Below are positions 34,852 through 44,658 of a stretch of DNA of 64,000 nucleotides, one piece after another. Each line of letters opens with the position of its first letter. The first letter of the stretch is position 1. The position numbers and the translations under genes were made by a program. The notes under the pieces are model-generated. The model was not told the DNA's origin. It ran no database searches and worked only from the letters and a program-made list of their open reading frames with translations. This DNA is from an uncultured Desulfuromusa sp. (lineage in GTDB: Bacteria; Desulfobacterota; Desulfuromonadia; Desulfuromonadales; Geopsychrobacteraceae), in the NCBI RefSeq assembly GCF_963675815.1, contig NZ_OY776574.1, positions 62,001 through 126,000 of the forward strand, given 5' to 3'.

Positions 34852-35544
34852 TTACAAAACAATCGGAATCGGCTCTCCCACCCGATTTTCTTCCGGCGTC
34901 ACGATGGTTTTATAAGCCAACACCTCCACCCCCTCTGCAACAACGTGACGCAACAATCGTCCATATTCAGGATCAATATCATCGGCAGGAGAAAACTCAG
35001 TCGCTTCACTACGCTGGACCAGAAAGAAAATAACCGCACGGTAACCTTGTTGTTTTGCACCGAGCAATTCGCGCAAATGCTTCTGTCCACGGGTCGTGAC
35101 TGCATCCGGAAAACATGCTGTTTCCGGGCGGCAGCAAAGGGTCACATTTTTAACTTCGATTAAAACTTTTTCGTCGGCTTTCTGGAGAAAAAAATCAATC
35201 CGGCTCTCCCCGAACCGGTACTCCGGCTGCACCTGAAAATCCACAAAGGATGGAATCTGATTCTTGCGTAAAGCCTCTTCAACCACCCGATTGGTTCTCT
35301 GGGTATGGGTGTCAACCCAGCGACCTGCGACCATAATCAACTCTAAGGTATATTTCAGCTTGCGTTTGGGATTATCTGTTGTCGAAACCAAGACACGAGA
35401 TCCGGGAACTGCACATTGTTTCATACTGCCGGTATTAGGGGTATGAGCAACAACAACGGTTCCATCCAAAAGCTCAACATCCGTAAAAAACCTTTTATAA
35501 CGACGCAACAACGTCCCTTCAAACAAAGGGGTGGGTAAATTCAT
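34852..35544 (-). CDS. sfsA: SfsA DNA/RNA nuclease-family protein
   Basis: A 230-residue SfsA protein, once called a sugar-fermentation stimulator. N-terminal OB-fold-like half (LRRYKRFFTDVELLDGTVVVAHTPNTGSMKQC) and C-terminal PD-(D/E)XK-like half (RIDFFLQKADEKVLIEVKNVTL, with the E-V-K core, then FPDAVTTRGQKHLREL). Length and motifs are standard. Probably co-transcribed with tmcAL, which starts nine bases downstream. Confidence 0.95.
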   Translation of the reverse strand: MNLPTPLFEGTLLRRYKRFFTDVELLDGTVVVAHTPNTGSMKQCAVPGSRVLVSTTDNPKRKLKYTLELIMVAGRWVDTHTQRTNRVVEEALRKNQIPSFVDFQVQPEYRFGESRIDFFLQKADEKVLIEVKNVTLCCRPETACFPDAVTTRGQKHLRELLGAKQQGYRAVIFFLVQRSEATEFSPADDIDPEYGRLLRHVVAEGVEVLAYKTIVTPEENRVGEPIPIVL

Positions 35545-35673
35545 TTCATCTCCTGATCTGTCCTAGTCTCGAAAGCTTCTTCCAAAAATAACAATTCTTG
35601 CATCAATTCATAGTGATCGTATAGTCTCTTTTTCTAAATAACCGATCTATATTCACGACCAAGGAGGTCTTTC

Positions 35674-37317
35674 ATGTCCGATAATCTGATTCAGCGCACT
35701 GCGTCAGCATATACTTACCCTCTCTTGATAAAAAATCTGTTGCAAGCTCCCGCAGTCAGCGACCCGCAGCAAGAAATTGTGTACCGTGATCAAGCTCGCT
35801 TCACTTATGCCGAATTCAGACAAAGAGTTTGCAAGTTAGCCAATACATTAACAGATATCGGGGTTCAACCCGGCGATACTGTGGCAGTCATGGATTGGGA
35901 CAGTCATCGTTATCTGGAATGCTTTTATGCCATTCCGATGTTGGGAGCGGTCCTGCATACCGTAAATATTCGGCTATCACCCGAGCAGATTCTTTACACC
36001 ATCGACCATGCGGAGGATGACTACATTCTTGTCAATGAAGAATTTCTCCCCCTTCTTGATCAGATAAAAGGGCGGATCGATACAGTCAAGGAATATATCC
36101 TGCTCCAGGATGGCCAACAGCAACCGGAAACGACCCTTACTTTTGCTGGGGAATACGAGAGCCTGCTGGCAGAGAGCAGCGATCATTACAACTTTCCGGA
36201 TTTTGATGAAAGCACGCGAGCGACAACATTTTATACAACCGGCACCACAGGAATGCCCAAAGGCGTCTATTTCAGTCACCGACAACTGGTACTGCACACT
36301 CTGGCCGGAATGGCGGCATTAGGAACAGTTGTCCACCACGGAAGATTCCACCAGCAAGACGTCTATATGCCGATTACTCCCATGTTCCATGTACATGCCT
36401 GGGGCGTTCCCTATATCGCAACATCTCTTGGTATAAAACAAGTTTATCCGGGCAAATACACTCCCGAGATGCTGCTCAAGTTGATCGAAAAAGAAAAAGT
36501 AACCTTCTCTCACTGTGTTCCAACCATCCTCCATCTGCTGATAAATCATCATCTCTTTAATGAAATAGATCTGTCCAACTGGAAAGTTCTGATCGGTGGT
36601 GCAGCGTTACCCAAAGCGATGTGTAGAATTGCAATGCAAAAGGGGATTGATATCTATTCTGGTTACGGTATGTCGGAAACCTGCCCCGTCCTGACCATCG
36701 CGCATGTGGCTGACGACCATCTGAGTGATGAAGAAGAATTGGATATCCGCTGCAAGACCGGGCGGCCAATACCACTGGTTGACATTAAAATTGTTGATGA
36801 ACAAATGGAAACCGTTCCAGTTGATGGCCAGAGTGTTGGTGAGATTGTTGTCCGTGCTCCCTGGTTGTCTCAGGGGTATTTGAAAGACCAGCGCAACTCT
36901 GAAAACCTCTGGCGCGGCGGATATCTCCATACCGGCGATGTCGCTACCAGAGACAAAAATAATTACTTCAAAATCACCGACCGGATCAAAGATGTCATTA
37001 AGATTGGTGGTGAATGGATCTCATCTCTTGAGGTTGAAGATCTGCTTGCGGCGTATCCGGGAGTTGGAGAAGTCGCCGTTATCAGTCTGCCGGATGAAAA
37101 GTGGGGAGAGAAACCTCTGGCATTGATTGTGAAAAAGCCTGAGTGTGAGATCAAAGAAAAAGAATTAATTCAATATATCCGGAACTTTATTGACAAAGGG
37201 ATCATTTCAAAACAAATTATTCTTTTGAAAATCAAGTTTGTCGAAACTATCGATAAAACCAGCATTGGCAAAATCAATAAAAGACTATTGCGGGAAAAGT
37301 ATATGAAGCAAAGCTAA
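35674..37317 (+). CDS. AMP-forming fatty-acyl/aryl-CoA ligase
   Basis: A 547-residue acyl-CoA synthetase of the ANL superfamily. The P-loop-like YTTGTTGMPKGVYFSH, the A5 motif YSGYGMSETCPV, the hinge-proximal GGYLHTGDVATRD and ITDRIKDVIKIGGEWIS, and the C-terminal catalytic Lys region (KTSIGKINKRLLRE) are intact. The family covers medium- and long-chain fatty acids and aromatic acids; substrate cannot be set by eye. A strong AAGGAGG precedes the ATG. Stands alone, convergent with the GrpB gene. Confidence 0.93.
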   Translation: MSDNLIQRTASAYTYPLLIKNLLQAPAVSDPQQEIVYRDQARFTYAEFRQRVCKLANTLTDIGVQPGDTVAVMDWDSHRYLECFYAIPMLGAVLHTVNIRLSPEQILYTIDHAEDDYILVNEEFLPLLDQIKGRIDTVKEYILLQDGQQQPETTLTFAGEYESLLAESSDHYNFPDFDESTRATTFYTTGTTGMPKGVYFSHRQLVLHTLAGMAALGTVVHHGRFHQQDVYMPITPMFHVHAWGVPYIATSLGIKQVYPGKYTPEMLLKLIEKEKVTFSHCVPTILHLLINHHLFNEIDLSNWKVLIGGAALPKAMCRIAMQKGIDIYSGYGMSETCPVLTIAHVADDHLSDEEELDIRCKTGRPIPLVDIKIVDEQMETVPVDGQSVGEIVVRAPWLSQGYLKDQRNSENLWRGGYLHTGDVATRDKNNYFKITDRIKDVIKIGGEWISSLEVEDLLAAYPGVGEVAVISLPDEKWGEKPLALIVKKPECEIKEKELIQYIRNFIDKGIISKQIILLKIKFVETIDKTSIGKINKRLLREKYMKQS

Positions 37318-37368
37318 AAACGCGATCAGGCTCAGGAGAATGACGAATCACGGTATAGCTGCAATGAT

Positions 37369-37391
37369 GCCCCCCCGGTGAAGGCCGGGGC
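37369..37391. terminator. GC-rich hairpin between the ligase and GrpB genes
   Basis: CCCCGG (37373-37378) and CCGGGG (37385-37390) with a six-base loop, in a run of seven C. Shared by convergent genes; it lacks a T tract. Confidence 0.45.
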
Positions 37392-37395
37392 TCAA

Positions 37396-37911
37396 TTATA
37401 TTTGATTCAATTGAGATTTAACAAATGGTGATTTCTTCTCACCATATTCCTTTTGATCGGTAATCCCTGCAGCCAGAATACTCTGTTTTTTCTGTTCATA
37501 CAGAGTTCGCGCGGAGGCATTTGCCAGCATATATTCTCTGAACTTAAGCTGTTTTTTATGCTCCTCACTACCATTTTCAATCGCATGGATATGAATATAA
37601 TATTTTCTGCCTTGATAAATAACGGCACCATCTTTTCGGGGCCGCTCGTCAGGAAAAAGTTTGCCACTGCCCTGATCCTGAAAGCCAAGCGACTTCAGAT
37701 AATTGACAGCTGCGGACAAACATCCTTTTTCATATAAAAGTGATAAATCAATAATCCCCTTTCCACCAACCATCGCCGCCGTCGAACCGATATGAATGAC
37801 TTCAAACGCATCCCTCCGGATGAACGCGATAAGTGACTCCGCAACCCTCAGGTAATTTTCTGTCCAAGGCTTAAACTCAGCGTTAACGTTCTCATACGGT
37901 AAAACTTTCAC
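37396..37911 (-). CDS. GrpB/UPF0157 nucleotidyltransferase-fold protein
   Basis: A 171-residue GrpB-domain protein. The nucleotidyltransferase core is visible as VIHIGSTAAMVGGKGIIDLSLLY (family consensus HIGSTAxPGxxAKPxIDI), and YYIHIHAIENGSEEHKKQLKFREYM is the conserved second half. Here the usual second Pro/Ala-Lys segment is altered (VGGKGIID), so activity should be tested. Biological substrate is unknown. Confidence 0.88.
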   Translation of the reverse strand: MKVLPYENVNAEFKPWTENYLRVAESLIAFIRRDAFEVIHIGSTAAMVGGKGIIDLSLLYEKGCLSAAVNYLKSLGFQDQGSGKLFPDERPRKDGAVIYQGRKYYIHIHAIENGSEEHKKQLKFREYMLANASARTLYEQKKQSILAAGITDQKEYGEKKSPFVKSQLNQI

Positions 37912-38087
37912 CTCAATCCTCTCTCTTCAAAAAGCTTTCCCAAGACAATCCTCGCCAACCCGCCGAAATAGCAATATTATGCAGTGATGCTTTGTTCACT
38001 CAGAACCGACGGCGACAGTATTTTCTTCCTCGGCAAAACTGATGTTATCCAAACCACGTCACTGCCGATTGCAGAACGGAAAACACC

Positions 38088-39533
38088 TTAACAAATGACA
38101 ACTTTGTTTTTCCCCGTAGCCTTGGCTTGATAGAGTGCATCATCGGTTCGTTTAATCAGCATATCGACTTTGTCATCCTCTCGATATTCGCTCAATCCGA
38201 AACTGGCACTCACAGTGCCTTGGGCAATCGCATGAAGCGCCTTGTCTTCCTCTATACAGGTTCTCAATTTTTCTGCAATAATACGGGCCGTATCAACACT
38301 GCTATTGATAAATGCAATAATGAATTCTTCCCCTCCCCAGCGCGCCATCAAATCTGTCTGACGGATATTTTCCCTAATAATTTCGGCGATACGACGCAAC
38401 GCCTGATCTCCGACTTGATGTCCGAGAGAATCATTGATCAGCTTGAAATTATCGATATCAAAAAAAAGCAGAGAAAAAGGTCCGGGAGTCCTTTTCTGAA
38501 GGAGGAAATGACGATTCAGCTGTTCATTAAAAGCTCTCCGGTTGGGCAGTTCCGTCAGGGAATCAAAACTGGCAAAGTGCTCCAATTTTTTCTGATAACC
38601 CCGTATCGTCATGATAATCATCACCGTAATCAGAGATGTCGCCAACAGCGAGACAAGCAGGTTTAAATAAAACGTGTGTCTCACCTCCGTCATAAAGTTC
38701 GCCACTTTCGCTTCGACAAGCAAGTAGAGATCAAGTTCGGGAATATACTTCGTATTCAGCAGGTAGGCTTCTCCATCAATATTATAATCAAGAATCTGAC
38801 CATTTTTACTGATAATTTTATCCTTAAGAGCGTTGAGTTCCGGGATATCCTGAAGATGGGTCATCGGCGTTATCCCCCGCTCATACAGGACGACATCACC
38901 GGCTTCGTTGAGGAAAAGGACCTTGAAATGATACTGCTGCCGAAAACGCTTGAGCATATCATTGATGTAGGAGATTTTCAGTCCAATCCCCGTTGCTCCA
39001 ATGACGTGATATTCAGCATCCAGGATTTTATGATTGATGAACATAATCATAGAGTTTGCGAGAAGAGGATTGTAATCCAGATTGATCTCGTGGGAATCTT
39101 GTTGATCTCTGAAGGTAAAGTACCAGGCATTGCTTGGGTTGTCCTTGTCAATTTTCTCGATAAAGCCTTTGGAAGTATAGTACTTCAGACTTTCTTCAGA
39201 GACAAGAAAGGTGGTAAACATACCATACTTGTTTTTGACAGCTTCCAGGTATTTAGCGATCTTCAGCGTGTCTTCTTCATCATGGAGCAACCAATCCTTG
39301 ACAAAAGTATCATGAGCCATCATCGATGAAACCAGGTTAGGTTCGATGATATGTTTCTGTATTTCCGTATAAATATTATCGACCGTCAGCGGCAGGGAGC
39401 TTTCGACCAGAGACTCCTCCGTCGATTGACGCATCACCATATAGTTGATGACAGAAACGCTGATCGAAAGGGTGACCAATAAAAGAATGATAATAACAAC
39501 AACACGGTAATTCATCTGCATCAGGGTTTCCAT
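38088..39533 (-). CDS. Membrane diguanylate cyclase with Cache sensor and GGDEF
   Basis: A 481-residue c-di-GMP synthase. Transmembrane helix at about 8-32, periplasmic Cache-type sensor at about 35-285 (DPLxYNPLLANSMIMFINHKIL region), second helix at about 290-312, then GGDEF at about 325-480 with GGEEF active site. The I-site RQTD sits five residues before it, so product inhibition is expected. DSLTELPNRRAF and DIDNFKLINDSLG are standard. No HAMP is obvious between helix and GGDEF. The start is uncertain between residues 1 and 5. Confidence 0.92.
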   Translation of the reverse strand: METLMQMNYRVVVIIILLLVTLSISVSVINYMVMRQSTEESLVESSLPLTVDNIYTEIQKHIIEPNLVSSMMAHDTFVKDWLLHDEEDTLKIAKYLEAVKNKYGMFTTFLVSEESLKYYTSKGFIEKIDKDNPSNAWYFTFRDQQDSHEINLDYNPLLANSMIMFINHKILDAEYHVIGATGIGLKISYINDMLKRFRQQYHFKVLFLNEAGDVVLYERGITPMTHLQDIPELNALKDKIISKNGQILDYNIDGEAYLLNTKYIPELDLYLLVEAKVANFMTEVRHTFYLNLLVSLLATSLITVMIIMTIRGYQKKLEHFASFDSLTELPNRRAFNEQLNRHFLLQKRTPGPFSLLFFDIDNFKLINDSLGHQVGDQALRRIAEIIRENIRQTDLMARWGGEEFIIAFINSSVDTARIIAEKLRTCIEEDKALHAIAQGTVSASFGLSEYREDDKVDMLIKRTDDALYQAKATGKNKVVIC

Positions 39534-39810
39534 CCTTTATTGGAGACTTAACCATCATAAGACAGACGCATCATCTCAGGATCTTAAGTTAAGAACATAC
39601 GACATTTTCAGAAACTGATCGGGATCCCCGACTGGAAACTCTTTTCCTCAAATATATTCCAGTCAGCGGGCATAAGCTCATGAGAATGACCACATAAAAT
39701 CTCTGGAGAGCAAACAGGTTTCCAGGATTTACCCAGCCTTTGAGATTCATATGATTCTGAAGGCCCTTTTTTGCAATCAATTCGTGAAGACGTCAACGGC
39801 CCCCGGACGG
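39534..39810. other. Intergenic region between the channel and GGDEF genes
   Basis: No gene or repeat seen. It carries the promoter of the leftward GGDEF gene; frames here are shadows lacking RBS. Confidence 0.4.
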
Positions 39811-40764
39811 TTACTCCATAACACAAATTTCTTTTTTTAACATGTGATAAACCGTCTTGTAGGCCACAAAAACCACAACGCAAGTCGCCAGAGCGAGCAA
39901 ACCGATAGAAGCAAAATAGCAGAATACAGATCCCGTCATATGGTGTGCCAGAATAGCAGCGATGGTCATCGCCGTTAGCGGGAAAGTGAAAGCCCACCAG
40001 GAGATAAAAAATTCAAGCTTGATGAAGTTTTTATACATAAACAAGAGCAGTAGAGTAAAAAACAGACCGATATTGAATAAAAAGCTGGCAAACAGATCAA
40101 ATTCACCCGTCAGCTTGACATACGAAATGGTTCCAACCGCCGGCGGTGCAATAAAGATAAACAGGGTCGGCATAAATTTTTGGGCCAGAAGATTATGAAA
40201 GATGATGCGGTTTAAGATGATGGTCAGCAATATGACCCAGAAGAATATTCCTACTGCAAAAAAATACATTAAAAAATCACGATTGACAATATCAACACCT
40301 CCGACAGGCACGAGAACATTGCCAACAATCGGGATAAACCAGGCCGGATTAGAAAATTGAATTTCAAGATTTTTATTGATCCAGAAACTGATCGTATGTA
40401 ATGTCAAATAGCCCTGCAACAACATCCCAACCCACCATAATCCCATAGCAATCTGAAGATTTATTTCATGATACATCACCGATAACAACAGTAAAGATAT
40501 CGGAATGGCAGCAAAAAAATTGATCCTGACCGGATGGGAAAACTCTTCCTTAACCTCTGCCCGATATTTAAAAAATTTTACAATATAGGTCACAGCAATG
40601 GCGACAAACACCGCACTCGTCAAACCTGCAAGCAGGTCGGAAATAAGACGGGTGAAGTGGAAAAGATGGGCGGCTTTCTGATAAGCGATACTCAGCCCGG
40701 ACAGCCCCATAACTATAGCAAACATCATAATTGGGAAATTTTCCAACCTTGCAGATTTTTTCAT
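39811..40764 (-). CDS. SLAC1/TehA-family anion channel or dicarboxylate transporter
   Basis: A 317-residue integral membrane protein with ten predicted helices, of the TDT/SLAC1 family. FPIMMFAIVMGLSGLSIAYQKA at the N-terminus, the FFAAIPISLLLLSV segment, GNVLVPVGG and WWAFTFPLTAMTIAA are hallmark motifs of TehA-like channels, which pass small anions or tellurite-related species. It is divergent from the flavoprotein gene at 40940 with a 175-base AT-rich gap. Substrate unknown. Confidence 0.9.
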   Translation of the reverse strand: MKKSARLENFPIMMFAIVMGLSGLSIAYQKAAHLFHFTRLISDLLAGLTSAVFVAIAVTYIVKFFKYRAEVKEEFSHPVRINFFAAIPISLLLLSVMYHEINLQIAMGLWWVGMLLQGYLTLHTISFWINKNLEIQFSNPAWFIPIVGNVLVPVGGVDIVNRDFLMYFFAVGIFFWVILLTIILNRIIFHNLLAQKFMPTLFIFIAPPAVGTISYVKLTGEFDLFASFLFNIGLFFTLLLLFMYKNFIKLEFFISWWAFTFPLTAMTIAAILAHHMTGSVFCYFASIGLLALATCVVVFVAYKTVYHMLKKEICVME

Positions 40765-40939
40765 CCATTGTCCCCTAATTGTTGAAACGAATCAATTTGG
40801 TTATCTCTTTAATGCTCAAATCTTTTCACAATAAGTCCAGCTTAAAACAAAAAGCAACCCACAGAAAAATATTTCTTTCATTCCTGCTTAAGCGTATATT
40901 ATATAGAAATTCATATATCTAACTTAAACGGAGGTCACA

Positions 40940-42265
40940 ATGAAAAAGATCGTGATTATTGGCGGTGGACCGGCGGGTCGTCTGATTGTTCATGCAATAC
41001 ACAAGTCTCATCAGAAATTTGACATTACCCTGATCAAAGATGAAGAAATCAACGCCAATCGCTGTGCTGTTCCCTATGGAATTTCCGACAACAAACCCGT
41101 TGATAAATTCTGTATTCCCAACACCCTGGTTACAGATTTTGGCGCTAAGCTGGTCATTGATTACGTTGCCTCTATTGATAAAGATGAACAATCGGTTAAA
41201 ACCACAACGGGTCAGAAATTCAGCTACGACTATCTTGTTATAGCAACCGGGTCACAGCCTCTCATTCCACCGATTCCAAACATAGATCTGAAAAATATTG
41301 TCAATGTCCGCTCAAAGACGGATATGGAACAGATGCGCGAATTTGCCAAACAATATAAAAAATGTGTGGTTGTCGGGGGCGGCTATATCGGCATTGAAGT
41401 TGCCGTGGTGATGAAAAAACTGGGCATTGAGGTCTCTGTCGTAGAAATGCAACCTCATGTCCTGCAGACAACGATGGATAATGATTTTGCCGAAACAATT
41501 GAGGCCCATATCATCGACAACGGAGTCAGAGTTTTTAACAACACCCAAGTCACTGCGTTTGAAGGGCGAGACGGCAATGTTTCCGGTGTGGTTCTAGACA
41601 ACGGCGATGTTCTTCCGACTGATTTTGTCATTGTTTCGGTCGGGGTTAAACCAAACATTTCCCTGGCAGAAAAAACCGGAATAGCAACCTCGAGATTTGG
41701 TATCGTGACTAACGAATACATGGAAACAAATATAAAGAATATCTATTCCGCAGGGGATTGTGCTGAGAAAAAATCTTTTGTAACCGGCAATCCAACCCTG
41801 GGTGAATTCGGAACCAATGCGGTCTTCATGGCAAAAACTATCGCAGCAAATATCCTTGGCGATCAAACCGCATTCCCGGGAATTATCAATGCCAATGCTT
41901 CCAGTGCCTTTGCATACACGTTTGGCTCAGCCGGTCTTATTGCAAAAGCAGCGGAACGTGAAGGATTGGATTACGTGATTGGCGAATCAGAAGTTATGGA
42001 TATGTACCCGATGATGGATGGCATGAGCATGATCCACACCAAGCTGGTGTTTGACAAAGGATCCAGAAAACTGATTGGGGGTTCAGTCCTGAGAAAAGGG
42101 CATTGTGTCGCAGCCAATGTCGATTTTATTTCCTTTGCCATTCAAATGGGGGCGACAATTGAAGATATTTTAAAATATCAGTATGCAACCCATCCGGAGT
42201 TGGCAGCCAAACCTTCTGACAACACCTACATGTTTGCAGCTCAGGATGCGTTGAAGAAACTGTAG
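40940..42265 (+). CDS. FAD-dependent pyridine nucleotide-disulfide oxidoreductase (CoADR/NADH oxidase-like)
   Basis: A 441-residue flavoprotein. The FAD dinucleotide fold is at the N-terminus (IIGGGPAGRLIVHA), a potential redox Cys occurs in NRCAVPYGIS (about 41-50), matching the single active Cys of CoA-disulfide reductases and NADH oxidases/peroxidases; the NAD fold has VVVGGGYIGIEVA and the ATG motif is VIATGSQPL. IYSAGDCAE marks the second FAD motif. The C-terminal dimerisation domain is about 325-441. An RBS GGAGG precedes the ATG. Likely a CoA-disulfide or persulfide reductase, or an NADH oxidase. Confidence 0.9.
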   Translation: MKKIVIIGGGPAGRLIVHAIHKSHQKFDITLIKDEEINANRCAVPYGISDNKPVDKFCIPNTLVTDFGAKLVIDYVASIDKDEQSVKTTTGQKFSYDYLVIATGSQPLIPPIPNIDLKNIVNVRSKTDMEQMREFAKQYKKCVVVGGGYIGIEVAVVMKKLGIEVSVVEMQPHVLQTTMDNDFAETIEAHIIDNGVRVFNNTQVTAFEGRDGNVSGVVLDNGDVLPTDFVIVSVGVKPNISLAEKTGIATSRFGIVTNEYMETNIKNIYSAGDCAEKKSFVTGNPTLGEFGTNAVFMAKTIAANILGDQTAFPGIINANASSAFAYTFGSAGLIAKAAEREGLDYVIGESEVMDMYPMMDGMSMIHTKLVFDKGSRKLIGGSVLRKGHCVAANVDFISFAIQMGATIEDILKYQYATHPELAAKPSDNTYMFAAQDALKKL

Positions 42266-42289
42266 CAGCGGATCAACAGTGAAATGAAT

Positions 42290-42327
42290 CCAGTGAGCCC
42301 CCCACCGACAACGGGGAGACTCACTGG
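42290..42327. terminator. Hairpin shared by the flavoprotein and pntB genes
   Basis: CCAGTGAG (42290-42297) and CTCACTGG (42320-42327) pair exactly with an inner CCCC/GGGG stem. It lies between convergent genes; T content on both sides is weak. Confidence 0.5.
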
Positions 42328-42387
42328 TCTTCAGCCAGGGCAAACAACTCCTCCTGAGACCAAGGGCCGCTTAAGAAAGCTTTTATC

Positions 42388-44325
42388 TTAACTTTTATCT
42401 TGCAGTGCCGTCAGAAGACTTATCGTTGTTTCCTTGGCATCTCCCAAAAGAAGAATGGTTTTGTTGTTGGCATAAAGAGGATTTGGAACGCCGGAGTACC
42501 CCGGATTGCCATCAACATTGCAAACAATGATGTTTTTGGCATCCTGAGCCCGCAAAATCGGCATTCCGGAGATAGGCGTCCCTTCACTTTCGATGGCCGC
42601 AGGATTGACCACATCGCAAGCTCCGACAACCAAAGCTACATCCGTTGCAGCAAACAGAGGATTGACCTCGTCCATTTCCAGTAAGTCATCATAATCAACA
42701 TTCGCCTCTGCCAGCAAAACGTTCATATGTCCGGGCATTCTTCCGGCAACCGGATGGATCGCATATTTAACCTGCGCCCCTCCTTGCACCAATAATGCAG
42801 CCAATTCCACCAGCTTGAACTGTGCCTTAGCCAGAGCCATCCCATAACCAGGAATAATCACGACGTTTTTTGCTGTAGTGAGAACCTCAATTGCGTCCTG
42901 GGTCGTGTCAGCGGCATCGGCACCAGAAGAATCAAACGGCGCGGGGTCTACAGACATTAAAGAAGAAAGCAGCGACTGCACCGTCAATTTGGCATCGCCT
43001 GTGAGCAAAACCGCATTGCTTTGTGCATACAGCGGGTTTTCAACACCTGAATAGCCGGGATTACCATCGAGATTGCAGCAAATGACTTTTCTGGCCTCAT
43101 ATGCCTTAAGAATCGGCATCCCTGAAATAGGGGTTCCTTCATGTTCCATCGCCGCCGGATTCACGACATCACAAGCACCGACAATAATAACAAGATCGGT
43201 TGTATGAAATTCAGCATTGATGCTATCCATCTCTACCAGCATGTCATAATCAACACCGACTTCGGCCAACAGGACATTCATGTGTCCGGGCATACGGCCC
43301 GCCACAGGATGAATTGCATAGTTAACATCCTTACCCATCGTCATCAGTTCAGCAGCAAGAGCAGCGACATCTTCCTGTGCTTTCGCCAGAGCCATACCGT
43401 AACCTGGGACAATAATGACCTTTTTTGCCATCCGCAAGGCAGTAACGGCCCAAGCTTCGTCATCGATGACAGCATGTGTTTCAGTGGCAACTATCGGGGG
43501 AATGACTGCACTTCCTTTTTTCGGTTTATAGTCCGGAAATATCACCTTGATAATATTGCGGTTCATCGCCTTGCACATAAAATAGGTCAGGATAGATCCG
43601 GAGGCGGCAACGGTTGCGCCAAAAGCAATCAGCAGTTGACTTTCGATGACCATGCCGCACAAAGAGGCAGCCAGACCCGTCGTGGTATTCAGAGATGAAA
43701 TCAACACCGGCATATCCGCTCCCCCGATACGAATCGAAAGAAGGATACCGAAACAAATGCCAAGAAGGATCTCTAGAATGAAGAGATACGTGGCAATACT
43801 GCTTGGAACATTAAGCGAGAGGATACCAACACCGATCAGAGCCACGCCATTCGCAAACACGAAATAGTTGTGGTGAAATAAGACCTGGGGTGACTGTCGC
43901 ATTTTATTAGCGAGCTTGGCGCTGGCGACCATACTGCCACTGAAGGTAAAAGCTCCGATGGCAAGACCAAGAACACCTGAGATCTGACTCTCCAGACTCA
44001 GCGTATGAGCTGTCCGGGTCAACTCCACCTGCGAGACTAAAAATGCCGCAACACCACCAGCACCATTCTGAAAAGCGACCATAGCTGGAACCTGGATCAT
44101 ATTGACAACCCGAGCCAGGTAAAATCCAGCTATCGCCCCGACCAGCAACGACACGACAACGGTAGCAACATCAATAACACCATTACGATACAGCACCAGA
44201 ATGAAAGCCAAGGACAGTGCAAACGCAGCGGTCAGGTTGCCATGTTTCGCCCCGAGCGGATCGCGAAACTGCCAGATGCCGATAAAGAGAATAGCTATAA
44301 TAGAAAAATCGAGAACCAGTGCCAT
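42388..44325 (-). CDS. pntB: Proton-translocating transhydrogenase beta subunit with tandem-duplicated domain III
   Basis: A 645-residue PntB; the family is usually about 460. Residues 1-255 hold the dII membrane helices. Two copies of the nucleotide-binding domain III follow, at about 302-452 and 486-640, each with VPGYGMALAKAQ-type, AIHPVAGRMPGHMNVLLAE and GACDVVNPAA blocks, joined by an acidic linker. In known PntB the NADP 2'-phosphate is held by Lys-Arg-Ser in KRSMNTGYAGV. Here the matching sites are NLDGNPGYSGV (copy 1) and NVDGNPGYSGV (copy 2), so K-R-S became N-L-D and N-V-D, and GAND became GACD. The two copies differ throughout, so this is not an assembly repeat. Nucleotide specificity is therefore doubtful. 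Operon order pntAa-pntAb-pntB is normal. Confidence 0.92.
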   Translation of the reverse strand: MALVLDFSIIAILFIGIWQFRDPLGAKHGNLTAAFALSLAFILVLYRNGVIDVATVVVSLLVGAIAGFYLARVVNMIQVPAMVAFQNGAGGVAAFLVSQVELTRTAHTLSLESQISGVLGLAIGAFTFSGSMVASAKLANKMRQSPQVLFHHNYFVFANGVALIGVGILSLNVPSSIATYLFILEILLGICFGILLSIRIGGADMPVLISSLNTTTGLAASLCGMVIESQLLIAFGATVAASGSILTYFMCKAMNRNIIKVIFPDYKPKKGSAVIPPIVATETHAVIDDEAWAVTALRMAKKVIIVPGYGMALAKAQEDVAALAAELMTMGKDVNYAIHPVAGRMPGHMNVLLAEVGVDYDMLVEMDSINAEFHTTDLVIIVGACDVVNPAAMEHEGTPISGMPILKAYEARKVICCNLDGNPGYSGVENPLYAQSNAVLLTGDAKLTVQSLLSSLMSVDPAPFDSSGADAADTTQDAIEVLTTAKNVVIIPGYGMALAKAQFKLVELAALLVQGGAQVKYAIHPVAGRMPGHMNVLLAEANVDYDDLLEMDEVNPLFAATDVALVVGACDVVNPAAIESEGTPISGMPILRAQDAKNIIVCNVDGNPGYSGVPNPLYANNKTILLLGDAKETTISLLTALQDKS

Positions 44326-44361
44326 AGAAATGCATTCCTTCGTTAAGAGAGAGAAGATCGC

Positions 44362-44640
44362 CTACTTTTCCTTAAAAAATTTCAGCATTCTATCGGAGAT
44401 GACAAAACCGCCGACGACGTTGAAAGTCGCAGCAATGATAGCGATGGAACCGAGGATTTTTTCTCCCGATGTCGTCGGAACCGAGAAGAGAATGAGGGCC
44501 GCCAACAGAGTGATTGCGGAGATCGCATTGGTCATGGACATTAAAGGAGTATGCAACAGGGGGGGAATCCGAGAAATCAAGATGTAGCCAAGGACAAATG
44601 CTGCGAGGAAAACCACGACCATCAAAAGCAGATTAGACAT
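44362..44640 (-). CDS. pntAb: Transhydrogenase alpha subunit, membrane part (PntAB/dIIa)
   Basis: A 92-residue protein with three membrane helices, equal to the C-terminal membrane part of E. coli PntA split as a separate gene, as in Rhodospirillum. HTPLMSMTNAISAI is the conserved proton-channel-proximal segment and NVVGGFVISDRML the last helix end. AGGAGG lies eight bases before the ATG. It is followed by pntB after 36 bases and preceded by pntAa after 59 bases, which include an 11-bp hairpin. Confidence 0.93.
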   Translation of the reverse strand: MSNLLLMVVVFLAAFVLGYILISRIPPLLHTPLMSMTNAISAITLLAALILFSVPTTSGEKILGSIAIIAATFNVVGGFVISDRMLKFFKEK

Positions 44641-44658
44641 AAACTACGCCTCCTGATT

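Noticed and set aside
42406..43422. Assembly duplication as the explanation for two PntB domain III copies
   Set aside because: The two copies differ in many residues and in DNA sequence, so they are not a collapsed or repeated read; the duplication is retained as real.
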